Shown: positions 16,996 to 25,548, counted from the first letter of the stretch. The stretch: 37,313 nt of DNA from Oscillatoriales cyanobacterium (GCA_004294385.1 REAP01000157.1:1-37313); one strand, 5' to 3'. Numbers and translations are program-made. Notes: generated from the letters alone by a model not told the origin.

Positions 16996-19974
16996 CTAAC
17001 CCAAACCAACCACTTCCACCATCCGTTTTAGCGAACTCAAGTTCACCAAAATATCCTCTGTCAAAGAATTCTGATACATCAACTGTCTAATAGGATAACA
17101 CTCAAAAGCCTCACCAGTTAAAAAGTAATGCTCCAACTGCAAATATTGACTACTTCCCCAGTAATAATGACTGATATAATGAGGCGACATCAACTCAATT
17201 ACTTTAGTACCAGCCCGACAGAAAATCGTATTTGTCAACCCGCTACCGTGGGCGGCAACTATCACCTCAGCATGATAAAAATAGGCAATCTGCTCCTGCA
17301 AAGACATAGATTCAGGTAAAATAGAAACAAAGCCAAATCCCTCCAATACCTCAACGACATCGGGCTCATTCAAAACTCGCCGATACCTCGCTTTGCTGCG
17401 ACTGATATAAATCCGTTTTGGATAGTTATAACTAGGTATAATTCCCTGGAGAAACTTCCGCCTCAAAAAATCGATCGCCCACCCAGAAGGCCAGCCCAAA
17501 TATCCAGCAAAAGATGGTACAATTAATTCAGTTGCTTGAATGTGAGGTAGCCGATCGCTCTCCAAGACTTTTCCCTCTGGAATCCCCAGAATCCTGAGAC
17601 TTTCCCGCTGAAATTGATGCTGATAACTATTCACCAAAAACCAGTCAATCTCCGCCAAATCCCTACCACTGCGTCGCAGCAATTCAATCCTCGGTAAAAC
17701 ATCCACCATCCAGTGAAAATAGACATTTCCCGACAAACCAGAAAGCACCGCCACACTACCTTCAATCTGCTTTAAAGGTGGAAATGATTCTAAGTTAAAA
17801 ACACTATGTTTTCTGACATCATGACTTTCGCATCCAGGCAAAAATCCGGGATAATCTCTAGACACATCAGCCAGCAAGTAGTTATCAGGAGTCATAACTG
17901 CTATCGCCTTACAAATCAGCCAATAATTTTCCTTTGGTACAATCCAAACTCGCCCATCGGGAATTGCAGCAACGAAAGTCTTCGGCGACTCCACGGGTAA
18001 CGGTTGCGAGTTGGATAAACGGCAAACTCCCCAACCCAAATGTATCGGATCGAACCACTTAGAAAGTCGCTGCAAACACAACCCACAAGTTAAACCACCA
18101 CAATCGGAATTAGCTAATTGGGAACTTGTCACAATCTCTTCGACTTCATCCTTCCTAAGCCCTTCGACTTCGCTCAGGGAGCCGGAAATCGTTGGGCTCA
18201 GGGAGCCGGAAATCGAAGGGTTCAGGGGAACCGTGTACCCTGAGCGTAGTCGAAGGGTAGCCGAAGTATTGGGGGAAGCCATGTACCCTGAGCGTAGTCG
18301 AAGGGTAGCCGAAGTATTGGGAATATTTTCGGTACTTGCTTCTGGTGCATATTTCCAAACTATCTCAACATAATTTCCCACATCCAACTTAGCAGCAACC
18401 AGCCAATCCCACGTCGATAAATAAATACCTTGGGGAAGTTCGATCGCATTTAATGCAAATTCTATACCATGATTTTGTTTCGATAGTTGCGGCTGCGAAT
18501 ATCCGTGCGATTGCAACTCCAAAACCTTTTGATAATAATCGAGAGCTCGTTCCAAAGAGCCTTGTCTTTCCAGCACTTTCGCCAACTCAAAATAAACTTG
18601 CGGAAGAGCCGGTTGAATTGCCAAAGCCATGTGGTAAACTAAGATTGCTGCATCTAAGCGCTTTTGCTTGACTAAAGAATTGCCTAGTCGCCAGTAAAAC
18701 TCTGTATTTTTCGGCTGAATTTGTAAAGCTTTTTGATAGTAAGCTGTCGCCGCTTCATAGCCGCCGTATTCTGTTAAAGCATTCCCTAAATGCCAGTAAA
18801 TTTCTGCTAAGTTATCACAAATTTCACCAATTTCCAATTGAGAATCGGGCATCGGGAATTGGGAATCGGTAATTGGGAATTGGAAATTGGTAATCCGTTT
18901 AAATCCGTTAAATCCGTTACAGAATCCGTTGCCGAACTTCCTTCCCGTTAATGCTTGCAAAAATCTACCACAAGCAACGATCGCCATTGAGAATTCATCA
19001 TCATCATCTTGAGCAAATTGCTGGCTTTCTCCCAAATCGCAGTAAGCCTCAACAAAATCGGGCTTGAGAGCAATTGCTTTGGCAAAATAAGGCAATGCTT
19101 CCGCAATTTTGCCCAAAGCCATCAAAGAAAAGCCAGCGTCTGTATAGCCCGAAATATAGTCGGGATTCAACTCAACCACGCGATCGAAACAAACAACAGC
19201 AGCAGAATGTTCACCCTGTATTTGCCACGCTTTCCCCAGATTGTAATGAGCCAAAACCAGATCCGGCTCTAACTCGATCGCCTTATGGTAAGCTGCGATC
19301 GCCCGATCGGGATTTTTGTCAAGCAAAACCTGACCCAAATTATTATAAAGCGTCGCCCAATCTGGCTGAATCGCGATCGCCCGTTCATAAATTGCGATCG
19401 CCTCTTGTGCCTTTTCCTGCTTAACTAAAACGCAACCCAAATTACTATAAGCTTTCAAATAGTTTGGATCTATGGAAATTACTTGCTGGTAAGCATCAAT
19501 TGCCGCTTCTAACTGATTGTTTTCATCAAGCAAAACTCCCAGATTGTAGTAAGCGTCGGTATAGTTTGGTTTCAGGGCGATCGCATTTCGGTAGCTATCA
19601 ATTGCCGCCGTCAAATTTCCCTGCTTATGAAACACATTGGCCAGATTGTAGTGTAACTCTGCCCAATTGGGTTTAATTTCCAGAACTTGTTGGTAGTGAA
19701 CAACCGCTTCATCCAGCCAATTATACTCACTATATAACAGACCGAGGCAAACATGAGCCCTCACAAACAGCGGTGAAATTTCCAAAGCTTTGAGATAGTT
19801 TCTCCAAGCCTCATTCACATCGCCCTCAGCTTCGATAGCTTCCCCCAACGTCGTATAAGCAGCAGCAGAATCAGGCTGTAGTTTAATCCATTGGCGACAA
19901 TTTGCGATCGCCTCCGTCCATTTCCCCTGGGCCAAATAGCCCTCAGCCAACCGGATATATTCTTGAATACTCAT
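16996..19974 (-). CDS. large TPR protein with C-terminal GT61 glycosyltransferase
   Basis: A 992-residue protein and the first gene of the operon. Canonical TPRs (NPNYLKAYSNLGCVLVKQ) fill about residues 1-330 and 385-480. The C-terminal 735-960 is a GT61/DUF563 domain: VYFHWMVDVLPRIELLRRSG, RIYISRSKARYRRVLNEPDVV, VIVAAHGSGLTNTIFCRAGTKVIELMSP. It parallels the C-terminus of the next gene. Two stretches look like dispersed repeats read as protein: about residues 345-380 (NFQFPITDSQFPMPDSQ, the GGAATTG heptamer) and about 550-607 (TSATLRLRSGY twice, the CCCTGAGCGTAGTCGAAGGG element). Both fall between domains. The ATG at 19974 starts MSIQEYIRLAEGYLAQG, a normal first TPR helix. The following gene begins within 25 bp. 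Confidence 0.88.
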   Translation of the reverse strand: MSIQEYIRLAEGYLAQGKWTEAIANCRQWIKLQPDSAAAYTTLGEAIEAEGDVNEAWRNYLKALEISPLFVRAHVCLGLLYSEYNWLDEAVVHYQQVLEIKPNWAELHYNLANVFHKQGNLTAAIDSYRNAIALKPNYTDAYYNLGVLLDENNQLEAAIDAYQQVISIDPNYLKAYSNLGCVLVKQEKAQEAIAIYERAIAIQPDWATLYNNLGQVLLDKNPDRAIAAYHKAIELEPDLVLAHYNLGKAWQIQGEHSAAVVCFDRVVELNPDYISGYTDAGFSLMALGKIAEALPYFAKAIALKPDFVEAYCDLGESQQFAQDDDDEFSMAIVACGRFLQALTGRKFGNGFCNGFNGFKRITNFQFPITDSQFPMPDSQLEIGEICDNLAEIYWHLGNALTEYGGYEAATAYYQKALQIQPKNTEFYWRLGNSLVKQKRLDAAILVYHMALAIQPALPQVYFELAKVLERQGSLERALDYYQKVLELQSHGYSQPQLSKQNHGIEFALNAIELPQGIYLSTWDWLVAAKLDVGNYVEIVWKYAPEASTENIPNTSATLRLRSGYMASPNTSATLRLRSGYTVPLNPSISGSLSPTISGSLSEVEGLRKDEVEEIVTSSQLANSDCGGLTCGLCLQRLSKWFDPIHLGWGVCRLSNSQPLPVESPKTFVAAIPDGRVWIVPKENYWLICKAIAVMTPDNYLLADVSRDYPGFLPGCESHDVRKHSVFNLESFPPLKQIEGSVAVLSGLSGNVYFHWMVDVLPRIELLRRSGRDLAEIDWFLVNSYQHQFQRESLRILGIPEGKVLESDRLPHIQATELIVPSFAGYLGWPSGWAIDFLRRKFLQGIIPSYNYPKRIYISRSKARYRRVLNEPDVVEVLEGFGFVSILPESMSLQEQIAYFYHAEVIVAAHGSGLTNTIFCRAGTKVIELMSPHYISHYYWGSSQYLQLEHYFLTGEAFECYPIRQLMYQNSLTEDILVNLSSLKRMVEVVGLG
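18155..18321. repeat. dispersed repeat read in frame in the TPR-GT61 gene
   Basis: Two direct copies of about 38 bp (18235-18272 and 18283-18321) contain CCCTGAGCGTAGTCGAAGGG, preceded by related GGAGCCGGAAATCG units. The same core (CCCTTCGACTACGCTCAGG) recurs in intergenic DNA at about 30805-30823 and 32590-32609. Confidence 0.85.
18838..18945. repeat. heptamer plus ATCCGTT repeats in frame in TPR-GT61 gene
   Basis: 18838-18890 is a degenerate GGAATTG array; 18892-18945 carries repeated AATCCGTT ending in GCCGAACTTCC. The latter is the reverse complement of the repeat family at 26646-26812 and 34367-34484. It interrupts the TPR array and stays open. Confidence 0.8.
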
Positions 19975-20064
19975 TTTTAATAACTAGACTTGACGACTGG
20001 AAAAATACACAAATATGTCATTATATCAAATCCGTTTGCATCAGAATGATATAAAAGGAGGAGA

Positions 20065-20294
20065 CGGCAGTGCCCATTGGTGTCAACTTAAGCTGTCAGC
20101 GCATTAAGTCTGTCAGTCATCCCGCCAGTCCGACAGGGGTTTAAACCCCTGTCTCATAGCTAAAGTCGGTTGAAACCGACTGAATATTTGCCTGAAACTG
20201 ACTGAATATTTGCCTGAAACCAATACAGATCAATTAACTCTTCAGTCCTCTTTGAGAGGACTTTCGCTATGAGACAGGGAATTCATTCCCTGTC
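20065..20294. repeat. composite intergenic repeat with GACAGGG palindromes
   Basis: The 517 bp upstream of the TPR operon contain no gene. They hold CGGCAGTGCCCATTGGTGTC (20065-), a near match to the ends of the MITE-like element at 31429-31567. They also hold a perfect 22-bp palindrome GACAGGGGTTT/AAACCCCTGTC (20132-20153), GTCGGTTGAAACCGAC (near 20165), a hairpin TCCTCTTTGAGAGGA (near 20246) and a second palindrome GACAGGGAAT-TC-ATTCCCTGTC (20273-20294). The operon promoter presumably lies between 19975 and 20064. Confidence 0.8.
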
Positions 20295-20386
20295 GGACTC
20301 CTGACGGTGCAGCCGGAATTGATATTATCCGTGCGTTCAGGACTAATAGTATTAAAAATATCAGAATTCTTTCAATAATTATAAAA

Positions 20387-20415
20387 ATGTCACCCTGCGT
20401 GTGGCAGAGTGACAC
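20387..20415 (-). terminator. rho-independent terminator after RTX gene
   Basis: On the minus strand GTGTCACTCTGC and GCAGGGTGACAT pair over 12 bp (two G-U pairs) around CACAC, followed by TTTTTATAATT. It lies about 75 bp past the RTX stop. Confidence 0.8.
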
Positions 20416-20491
20416 TTTATAAACCAAAACTCAAAACGGTGTGGGAACAGTAATTGATCTGCGATCGATTCCTGTCCCACCATCAATCGTT

Positions 20492-21307
20492 TTAGAACAA
20501 CTCGAAGTTGCTGGTTCCGATAGTCAGTCCAGGTGTCAACTGAGCCACAGTCAGCACATTACCAGCGTTGTTGAAGTACAGAAGACCACTTGCGGAGTTG
20601 TAAATCACCTTGTTCGCATTTGCTGCTGCGTTCAGTTGCGCGGTATCAGAAACCACAACGAACTCGCTAGCATCTACGGTGCCGCCCAATATAGCCAATG
20701 CACCGCCTTGCTTCATGCGAATCTTATCTTCGCCTGGGGTAAAGTCAGTGATCGTGTCTATATCACTACCTCCAATAGAAGCAAAGTAGAAGGTATCGCT
20801 GCCAGCACCACCAGTCAGAAGATCGCTGCCGGTGTCTCCAGAAATGAAGTCATTACCAGCACCGCCGTTTACCGTGTCAGCACCTTTACCACCCCAGAGA
20901 GTGTCGTTACCAGCGTCGCCATTGATCACATCATTGCCAGACTGGCCGAAGATGAGGTCATTACCGTCGCCACCGCTGAGCACGTCATTGCCGCCACCTG
21001 AACGCGAGGGATTGTCTCCATAAATCGCGTCATCTCCAGCACCGCCAGCTACAGTGTCGTTTCCGGCATCCCCAAAGAGGACATCATTACCGGCGCCACC
21101 ATCAACGAAATCGTTACCTTTACCACCACGTACAGTGTCATTACCAGCGTTAGCAAAAATAGTGTCATTGCCAGCCCTAGTTTGGATGTTGTCGTTGCCA
21201 GTGCCGGCATTCAGCCTGTTGTCGCCTGCGACACCTCTAATATCAAGTCCGCCCTGGGCATTAGGTACTGAACTTGCTGGGGTCGTTGGATTAGTAACCT
21301 GTGTCAT
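20492..21307 (-). CDS. RTX (hemolysin-type calcium-binding repeat) protein
   Basis: A 271-residue protein dominated by glycine/aspartate nonapeptides GGxGxDxxx between about residues 30 and 165 (for example GGKGNDFVDGGAGNDVLFGDAGNDT), which bind calcium and fold into a parallel beta roll once outside the cell. The tail (DTITDFTPGEDKIRM... and LTIGTSNFELF) is the usual C-terminal region of small cyanobacterial RTX proteins and probably carries the type I secretion signal; there is no N-terminal signal peptide. No T1SS genes are nearby. The ATG at 21307 has a strong AGGAGG site. A terminator follows. No enzymatic domain is present, so a structural or adhesive surface role is more likely than a toxin. 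Confidence 0.88.
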   Translation of the reverse strand: MTQVTNPTTPASSVPNAQGGLDIRGVAGDNRLNAGTGNDNIQTRAGNDTIFANAGNDTVRGGKGNDFVDGGAGNDVLFGDAGNDTVAGGAGDDAIYGDNPSRSGGGNDVLSGGDGNDLIFGQSGNDVINGDAGNDTLWGGKGADTVNGGAGNDFISGDTGSDLLTGGAGSDTFYFASIGGSDIDTITDFTPGEDKIRMKQGGALAILGGTVDASEFVVVSDTAQLNAAANANKVIYNSASGLLYFNNAGNVLTVAQLTPGLTIGTSNFELF

Positions 21308-21427
21308 TTACACTCCTCCTAGATGAATCATTTTTATACAATACACTTTTCCCTCCAAACGGATTCAAAAAATGAAACCGGACATCGGTCGAGACTCTAA
21401 TTTACCCATCTGCTATAGGCTGTCATC

Positions 21428-21760
21428 TGAACCACCTCAACTAAACTTAGCTATAGTTGGGGGTTCCAACTAACACAAAGATTAGGACGGTCTTATGCGT
21501 CTCCGAGGTTTTTCGTCTCAACGACCGATGCTATGCTACGAACACCAAAAGGGCGACACAAAGCCTCGATCGTGGTCTTACTCGGCCTCTGTGGGCAGCC
21601 GCCCGTCTGATCCAGGCAGTTACAATACACTTTTACCTGCTATACAAATACTAGACAAGCTAGACATTTGCTTCTTACTTCATCGGGAGCATGGGAGCGG
21701 TTATCCCTCGGTAAGCTTTCACGATGAAGCCAAGCGTGATAAATTAATCGCTCAGTCCTG
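21428..21760 (-). mobile_element. probable IS200/IS605-type scar (tnpB 3' end and right end)
   Basis: On the minus strand 21675-21735 reads VKAYRGITAPMLPMK then a stop, resembling the C-terminus of cyanobacterial TnpB proteins. The next ~230 bases end in a hairpin TAGTTGG-AACCC-CCAACTA style sequence (about 21453-21471 on plus), like the right end/omega-RNA region of such elements. No tnpA, no RuvC motifs and no left end are visible, so it is a remnant if correct. The rest of 21308-22226 has no recognisable gene; an AAAATCG heptamer array lies at 21983-22015. Confidence 0.4.
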
Positions 21761-22226
21761 AGATTTCGGTAATGTCGATCGCAACTTGTTCGATCGCCCC
21801 AAAAAAAGGCAGTTACCAAGTTGCGCTCTGTTAGTATAGTCTGATTCACCAGACTTTTGACTTCTGCCAATAGTTCCCCGAAAATCAAAATTTTTCAAAC
21901 GAGCTAATATTCGCTCCCTGTCACCACCAAAACCACTTGAAACCCTCATCCCCGCATTGAGTCGTGAACTCAATTCTTCAATCGAAAATCAAAAATCGAA
22001 AATCGAAAATCGATCGACTTTGGTAGTCCATAGTTGCAAGTCTCTCGGAACTAGAAACTCAGCCAAATTGCTGTTGACATCCAGACAATAGTGAGCTAAT
22101 ACACAATTTGCAATAGTCCCGCACCACGAGCCCAAAGCCCAGCCCACAAAAAGATTGAAGCAATGACCGAGAAAAAACATTTATTCTGTTATAGAATTCA
22201 CTCTGAACTTTCACCTCAATAATTAA

Positions 22227-22445
22227 TTATGATTCTCCATCATATTTAGCTGTTTCTACTTCGGTCTTTTTGCTATTAAGTTGGAAGAGGGAGAAGGGCA
22301 GAACTACAGGCCAAAAAAGAGGGCCCAACACTAAAGCAACCCAAGATATTAAGTCTTTTTTAGATGTAGAAGTATCGTTCCAAAAACGTTGAAACCAAAC
22401 TAAGAAGACGATTAAGGCAATCAAGAAGTAGCCAATGATTATCAT
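22227..22445 (-). CDS. small two-span membrane protein
   Basis: A 72-residue protein with two hydrophobic spans: IIIGYFLIALIVFLVWF (about 2-18) and WVALVLGPLFWPVVLPFSLF (about 35-54). They are separated by a charged loop (NDTSTSKKD), with a hydrophilic tail. No catalytic motif is seen. The composition and layout are typical of small cyanobacterial membrane proteins of unknown function. The ATG follows AGGTTAAAAAA, a weak ribosome site. It stands alone. Confidence 0.6.
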   Translation of the reverse strand: MIIIGYFLIALIVFLVWFQRFWNDTSTSKKDLISWVALVLGPLFWPVVLPFSLFQLNSKKTEVETAKYDGES

Positions 22446-22548
22446 TTTTTTAACCTGCTTGTCTATTTATGCGATCGAAATATTGGTAATTATTATATCT
22501 CATATCGATTTAGGATTTTCCCCACGGATTAATCTGTGGGGCTTGTCA

Positions 22549-22585
22549 CCAGCCAGCACTCAGCAGCCAGCACTCAGCACCCATT
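22549..22585. repeat. AGCACTC heptamer repeat
   Basis: A short array of CAGCACTCAGCAGC units. Otherwise 22446-22828 shows no gene; the region directly before 22829 is AT-rich and presumably carries the promoter of the small gene. Confidence 0.7.
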
Positions 22586-22828
22586 AGAGATTAAGTGTAA
22601 CATTATTTTAAGACATAGTTGAGATTGTATAGTTATCCAGAGCTAGGAATTGAGACAGAGTTAGTATTTGGAGTTTGGCGGGCGATCGGATATAAGTCCC
22701 AGCGTGAACTATTGATGACACAAATCACTAACTCCAAGCAAATATATCACATTTACTCGTGTATTGGAATCACATAAATATCAAATAAATAACTCAATAC
22801 TGTCAAAAGTGAGTTCAAAAAAAATCTA

Positions 22829-23029
22829 ATGATGACACAAACACTTTTACCTCAATTTACTATTGCAGAGCTAGTCTTTCAGGTATATCACTCTGGTTTA
22901 TTAACTCATACTCATCGACAACAGCTCAGAACAGTGCTGTTAAACGACTGTCTCACCGAAGAAGATCAAACAGCCATCAACCGTTTACTGCACGCTGTCC
23001 GTCGCGGCTGGCTGAAAGTAGTAGAGTGA
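22829..23029 (+). CDS. small conserved cyanobacterial protein (66 aa)
   Basis: MMTQTLLPQFTIAELVFQVY... through ...EEDQTAINRLLHAVRRGWLKVVE. It belongs to a small helical family common in cyanobacteria with the pattern FTIAELVxxVYxSG and LSEEDxxxINRLLxxVRRGxLK. No function is established to my knowledge; it looks like a short helix-turn-helix bundle with a basic C-terminus. The stop codon TGA coincides with the boundary of a probable IS605-type scar (GTGAACTACCCGACG), although the protein's C-terminus looks complete. Confidence 0.7.
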   Translation: MMTQTLLPQFTIAELVFQVYHSGLLTHTHRQQLRTVLLNDCLTEEDQTAINRLLHAVRRGWLKVVE

Positions 23030-23400
23030 ACTACCCGACGCTGACCGCTCGGTACAGCACGGGCTTCCCAATTCAATGGCAACCGCCAAGCGCGAACTCC
23101 GCAGTTCTTTTGGTCTTACATTGCCTCCAAGGGCAGGAGTCCTGGTTCCCAAGACCCATACTTTTTCTTGCAACACGCCCCGTTTAGCTTGGTTTTCGCA
23201 TAGGAGATAATGGTCAAGATGATTCATTATATCAAAGAATTTGCTCATTTCCTCATCCACCCCGACGTTGTTCCCAGTGGCGAAAAGGAATTCGACTTTG
23301 GGATGGAATCGTCAACTCGCTCGTATTCATACCGTCGCTCACCTTCGATTGGGTAGAGCGCGGAGCTTCTGCTGGTCAAGCTAAGTTGCGCCCCCATCCG
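23027..23400 (-). mobile_element. probable second IS605-type tnpB 3'-end scar
   Basis: Read on the minus strand the region ends GGGAAGCCCGTGC...AGCGTCGGGTAGTTCAC, which resembles right ends of cyanobacterial tnpB elements. The upstream frame gives VLGTRTPALGGNVRPKELRSSR, similar to the variable C-termini read through such ends. No catalytic motif remains. On the plus strand there is a 48-codon open frame from ATG 23210 with AGGAG upstream, which I do not call. The rest of the 23030-23538 gap has an ATTTTAG heptamer stretch (about 23400-23424) and nothing else. Confidence 0.4.
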
Positions 23401-23538
23401 ATTTTGGATTTTAGATTTTAGATTACTCCCATCAATCAGGCTGCCAAAAAATGAATCCGGGGACTTTTACCCTGGATACTTTCGGTCATTTTCATCAAAA
23501 TATTTAATAATATCTTTGACATTTCAATAATATTCGGC

Positions 23539-24048
23539 ATGAGCGACCTTTACATTTCCTGGTCAGACTACCATCGCAAAATTGAGGATTTGGCTGTAAA
23601 AATTCATGAATCTCAGTGGAAATTCGATCGCATTGTGTGTATTGCCAGAGGAGGGCTGCGGATTGGCGATATTCTGTCACGGATTTTTGACAAACCGCTA
23701 GCAATTTTAGCGGCCTCGTCCTACAGCGGGGATGGGGGAAAAGTTCGGGGTTCAATTAAATTCGCCCGCGATTTGACAATGGTGGGCGATGATTTTGGCA
23801 ACAGAATTTTGCTGGTTGACGACTTGGTGGATTCGGGAGTGAGTTTGCAGGAAAGCATAGTTTGGTTGCAAAGTCGATACAGCGCAGATATTCAGGAAAT
23901 TCGGACTGCGGTGCTTTGGTACAAGGCTTGTTCTGTGGCGATTCCAGATTATTATGTCGATTATTTGGCGGATAATCCTTGGATTCATCAACCTTTTGAA
24001 ATGTATGAAAAAATGAGTGCGGCTGATTTTGCAGTCAAATCTCAATAA
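23539..24048 (+). CDS. phosphoribosyltransferase family protein
   Basis: A 169-residue protein with a type I PRTase fold. RIVCIARGGLRIGDIL is the PPi-binding loop region, and ILLVDDLVDSGVSLQE is the PRPP-binding motif (two acidic residues then DSGxS). The aromatic C-terminal WYKACSVAIPDYYVDYL and DNPWIHQPFE resembles xanthine/guanine PRTases, which salvage purine bases to nucleotides in the cytoplasm. The substrate cannot be assigned from sequence; some relatives act as regulators. The last three codons (TCT CAA TAA) lie in a ~100-bp repeat that is repeated directly downstream. Confidence 0.8.
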   Translation: MSDLYISWSDYHRKIEDLAVKIHESQWKFDRIVCIARGGLRIGDILSRIFDKPLAILAASSYSGDGGKVRGSIKFARDLTMVGDDFGNRILLVDDLVDSGVSLQESIVWLQSRYSADIQEIRTAVLWYKACSVAIPDYYVDYLADNPWIHQPFEMYEKMSAADFAVKSQ

Positions 24049-24264
24049 CTGGTAGGGGCGGGTTCACCAATAGTCTTAAAGGCTGCAAACAGGTTAAATA
24101 AACCCGCCCTCCCCACCAAAAAGCCCCTTATTGACATTAGTTTCAACCGAGATGTTGCACCATTCTCAATAACTGGTAGGGGCGGGTTCACCAATAATCT
24201 TAAAGGCTGCAAACAGGTTAAATAAACCCGCCCTCCCCCACCAAAAAGCCCCTTATTGACATTA
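24042..24264. repeat. two direct copies of a ~100-bp element
   Basis: 24042-24139 and 24165-24264 are nearly identical. Each has GGGGCGGGTT and AACCCGCCC as an internal inverted pair, flanked by GGCTGCAAACAGGTTAAAT and AAAAGCCCCTTATTGAC. The spacer and downstream carry GTTTCAACCGA and ATGTTGCA(C/A) variants. The first copy overlaps the end of the phosphoribosyltransferase gene. Confidence 0.9.
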
Positions 24265-24301
24265 CTGCAACATCTCAGTTTCAACCGACTGTCTTCTATG
24301 A

Positions 24302-24323
24302 GACGGGGAATTAATTCCCCGTC
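24302..24323. repeat. perfect palindrome GACGGGGAATT/AATTCCCCGTC
   Basis: A 22-bp perfect palindrome preceded by TCTATGA, the same module as at 20132, 20273 and 31500. It lies 35 bp past the dxr stop and may serve as its terminator-like hairpin. Confidence 0.8.
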
Positions 24324-24357
24324 GGGATTGTGGGTAAGTGCAAATATGTTAATACAA

Positions 24358-25548
24358 TTAGCGAACAGAAAGAATGCGCGCACCCAACTCCATACTTTCC
24401 GCCAAAACTTCCTGCCGCGCCCACTTGTCCGCAGCCAAAATATCATCTAAACCAGGACTTGCACAGTTATCGAGTCGATGTTTATCGCACGCCTTTTCAA
24501 TCAATTTCGGAATATCCAAAAACTGAATCTTCTCCTCCAAAAATAGCGCTACAGCCTGTTCATTCGCCGCATTCAACACCGCAGGCATCGAACCGCCAGC
24601 CCGTCCAGCCGCATAGGCTAACTGCATACAAGGATACTTTTCATGATCTGGTTCTCGGAAAGTCAAATCCCCAGCTTTCACCAAATCAAATGGTTTCCAA
24701 TCTGTATGAATTCGCTCCGGCCAAGACAAGGCATAAAGCAGTGGTAACCGCATATCCGGCCATCCCAATTGTGCTAAAACAGACGTATCTTGCAACTCAA
24801 TTAACGAGTGAATGATGCTTTGGGGATGAATGACAATATCAATATCATCATAATCCATTCCGAATAAATAGTGAGCTTCAATCACCTCTAATCCTTTATT
24901 CATCAAAGTCGCAGAATCAATCGTAATTTTCTGTCCCATCGACCAATTCGGATGTTTCAAAGCATCAGCAACAGTAACTCCTGCTAACTTTTCAATTGGC
25001 AAATCTCGAAAAGAACCTCCCGAAGCTGTGAGAATAATTCGTCGCAAACTCCCAGGAAGAACGCCTTGGAGACACTGAAAAATTGCTGAATGTTCGGAGT
25101 CTGCTGGTAATATTTTAACTCCGTGTTTTTCGATGAGGGGGTTGACAACGGGGCCACCTGCGATTAATGTTTCTTTATTGGCTAAGGCGATATCTTTTCC
25201 TGCTTGGATGGCGGCAATTGTTGGTAGCAAACCAGCGCAGCCAACTATGCCGGTGACTACGGCTTCAGCGTCGCCATATTTGGCAACTTCGACAACGCCT
25301 GTCTCGCCTGTAAGTATAATAGGTTGAGGGTCGATATCTGCGATCGCCTCTTTCAATTCCTCTAATTTATCTTCGTCGCTAATTGCGACAATTTCGGGGC
25401 GAAACTGTCGGATTTGTTGGGCTAGTAAGGTGACATTTCGTCCAGCGGTTAAGCCGACAATCCGAAATTGTTCCGGGTATTGAGCTACAATATCTAGGGT
25501 TTGAGTGCCGATCGAGCCTGTGGAACCGAGAAGAGTTATTGCTTTCAC
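24358..25548 (-). CDS. dxr: 1-deoxy-D-xylulose 5-phosphate reductoisomerase
   Basis: A 396-residue enzyme converting DXP to 2-C-methyl-D-erythritol 4-phosphate with NADPH and a divalent metal, the committed step of the MEP isoprenoid pathway (carotenoids, phytol, quinones). The NADPH-binding start is LLGSTGSIGTQTL. Metal and substrate residues lie in ILPADSEHSAIFQCL (Asp and Glu ligands). LTASGGSFRD, HPNWSMGQKITIDSATLMNKGLEVIEA and EVIEAHYLF-type segments are intact. The length is normal for the family. The ATG at 25548 faces the first DUF2079 gene divergently, leaving only 35 bp between the starts, so their promoters must overlap coding or leader sequence. Confidence 0.95.
   Translation of the reverse strand: MKAITLLGSTGSIGTQTLDIVAQYPEQFRIVGLTAGRNVTLLAQQIRQFRPEIVAISDEDKLEELKEAIADIDPQPIILTGETGVVEVAKYGDAEAVVTGIVGCAGLLPTIAAIQAGKDIALANKETLIAGGPVVNPLIEKHGVKILPADSEHSAIFQCLQGVLPGSLRRIILTASGGSFRDLPIEKLAGVTVADALKHPNWSMGQKITIDSATLMNKGLEVIEAHYLFGMDYDDIDIVIHPQSIIHSLIELQDTSVLAQLGWPDMRLPLLYALSWPERIHTDWKPFDLVKAGDLTFREPDHEKYPCMQLAYAAGRAGGSMPAVLNAANEQAVALFLEEKIQFLDIPKLIEKACDKHRLDNCASPGLDDILAADKWARQEVLAESMELGARILSVR

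Noticed and set aside
20441..21001. 186-codon open frame opposite the RTX gene
   Set aside because: It is a shadow of the glycine/aspartate repeats on the other strand; it has no ribosome site or family resemblance.
21752..22180. Minus-strand open frames of 63-82 codons between the RTX gene and the small membrane protein
   Set aside because: No start signals, no recognisable motifs, and one begins in an AAAATCG heptamer array; probably non-coding or decayed DNA.
23210..23356. 48-codon open frame with AGGAG upstream (MVKMIHYIKEFAHFLI...)
   Set aside because: It has a plausible ribosome site, but no recognised family, and it lies inside a probable IS scar. Too weak to call as a gene.
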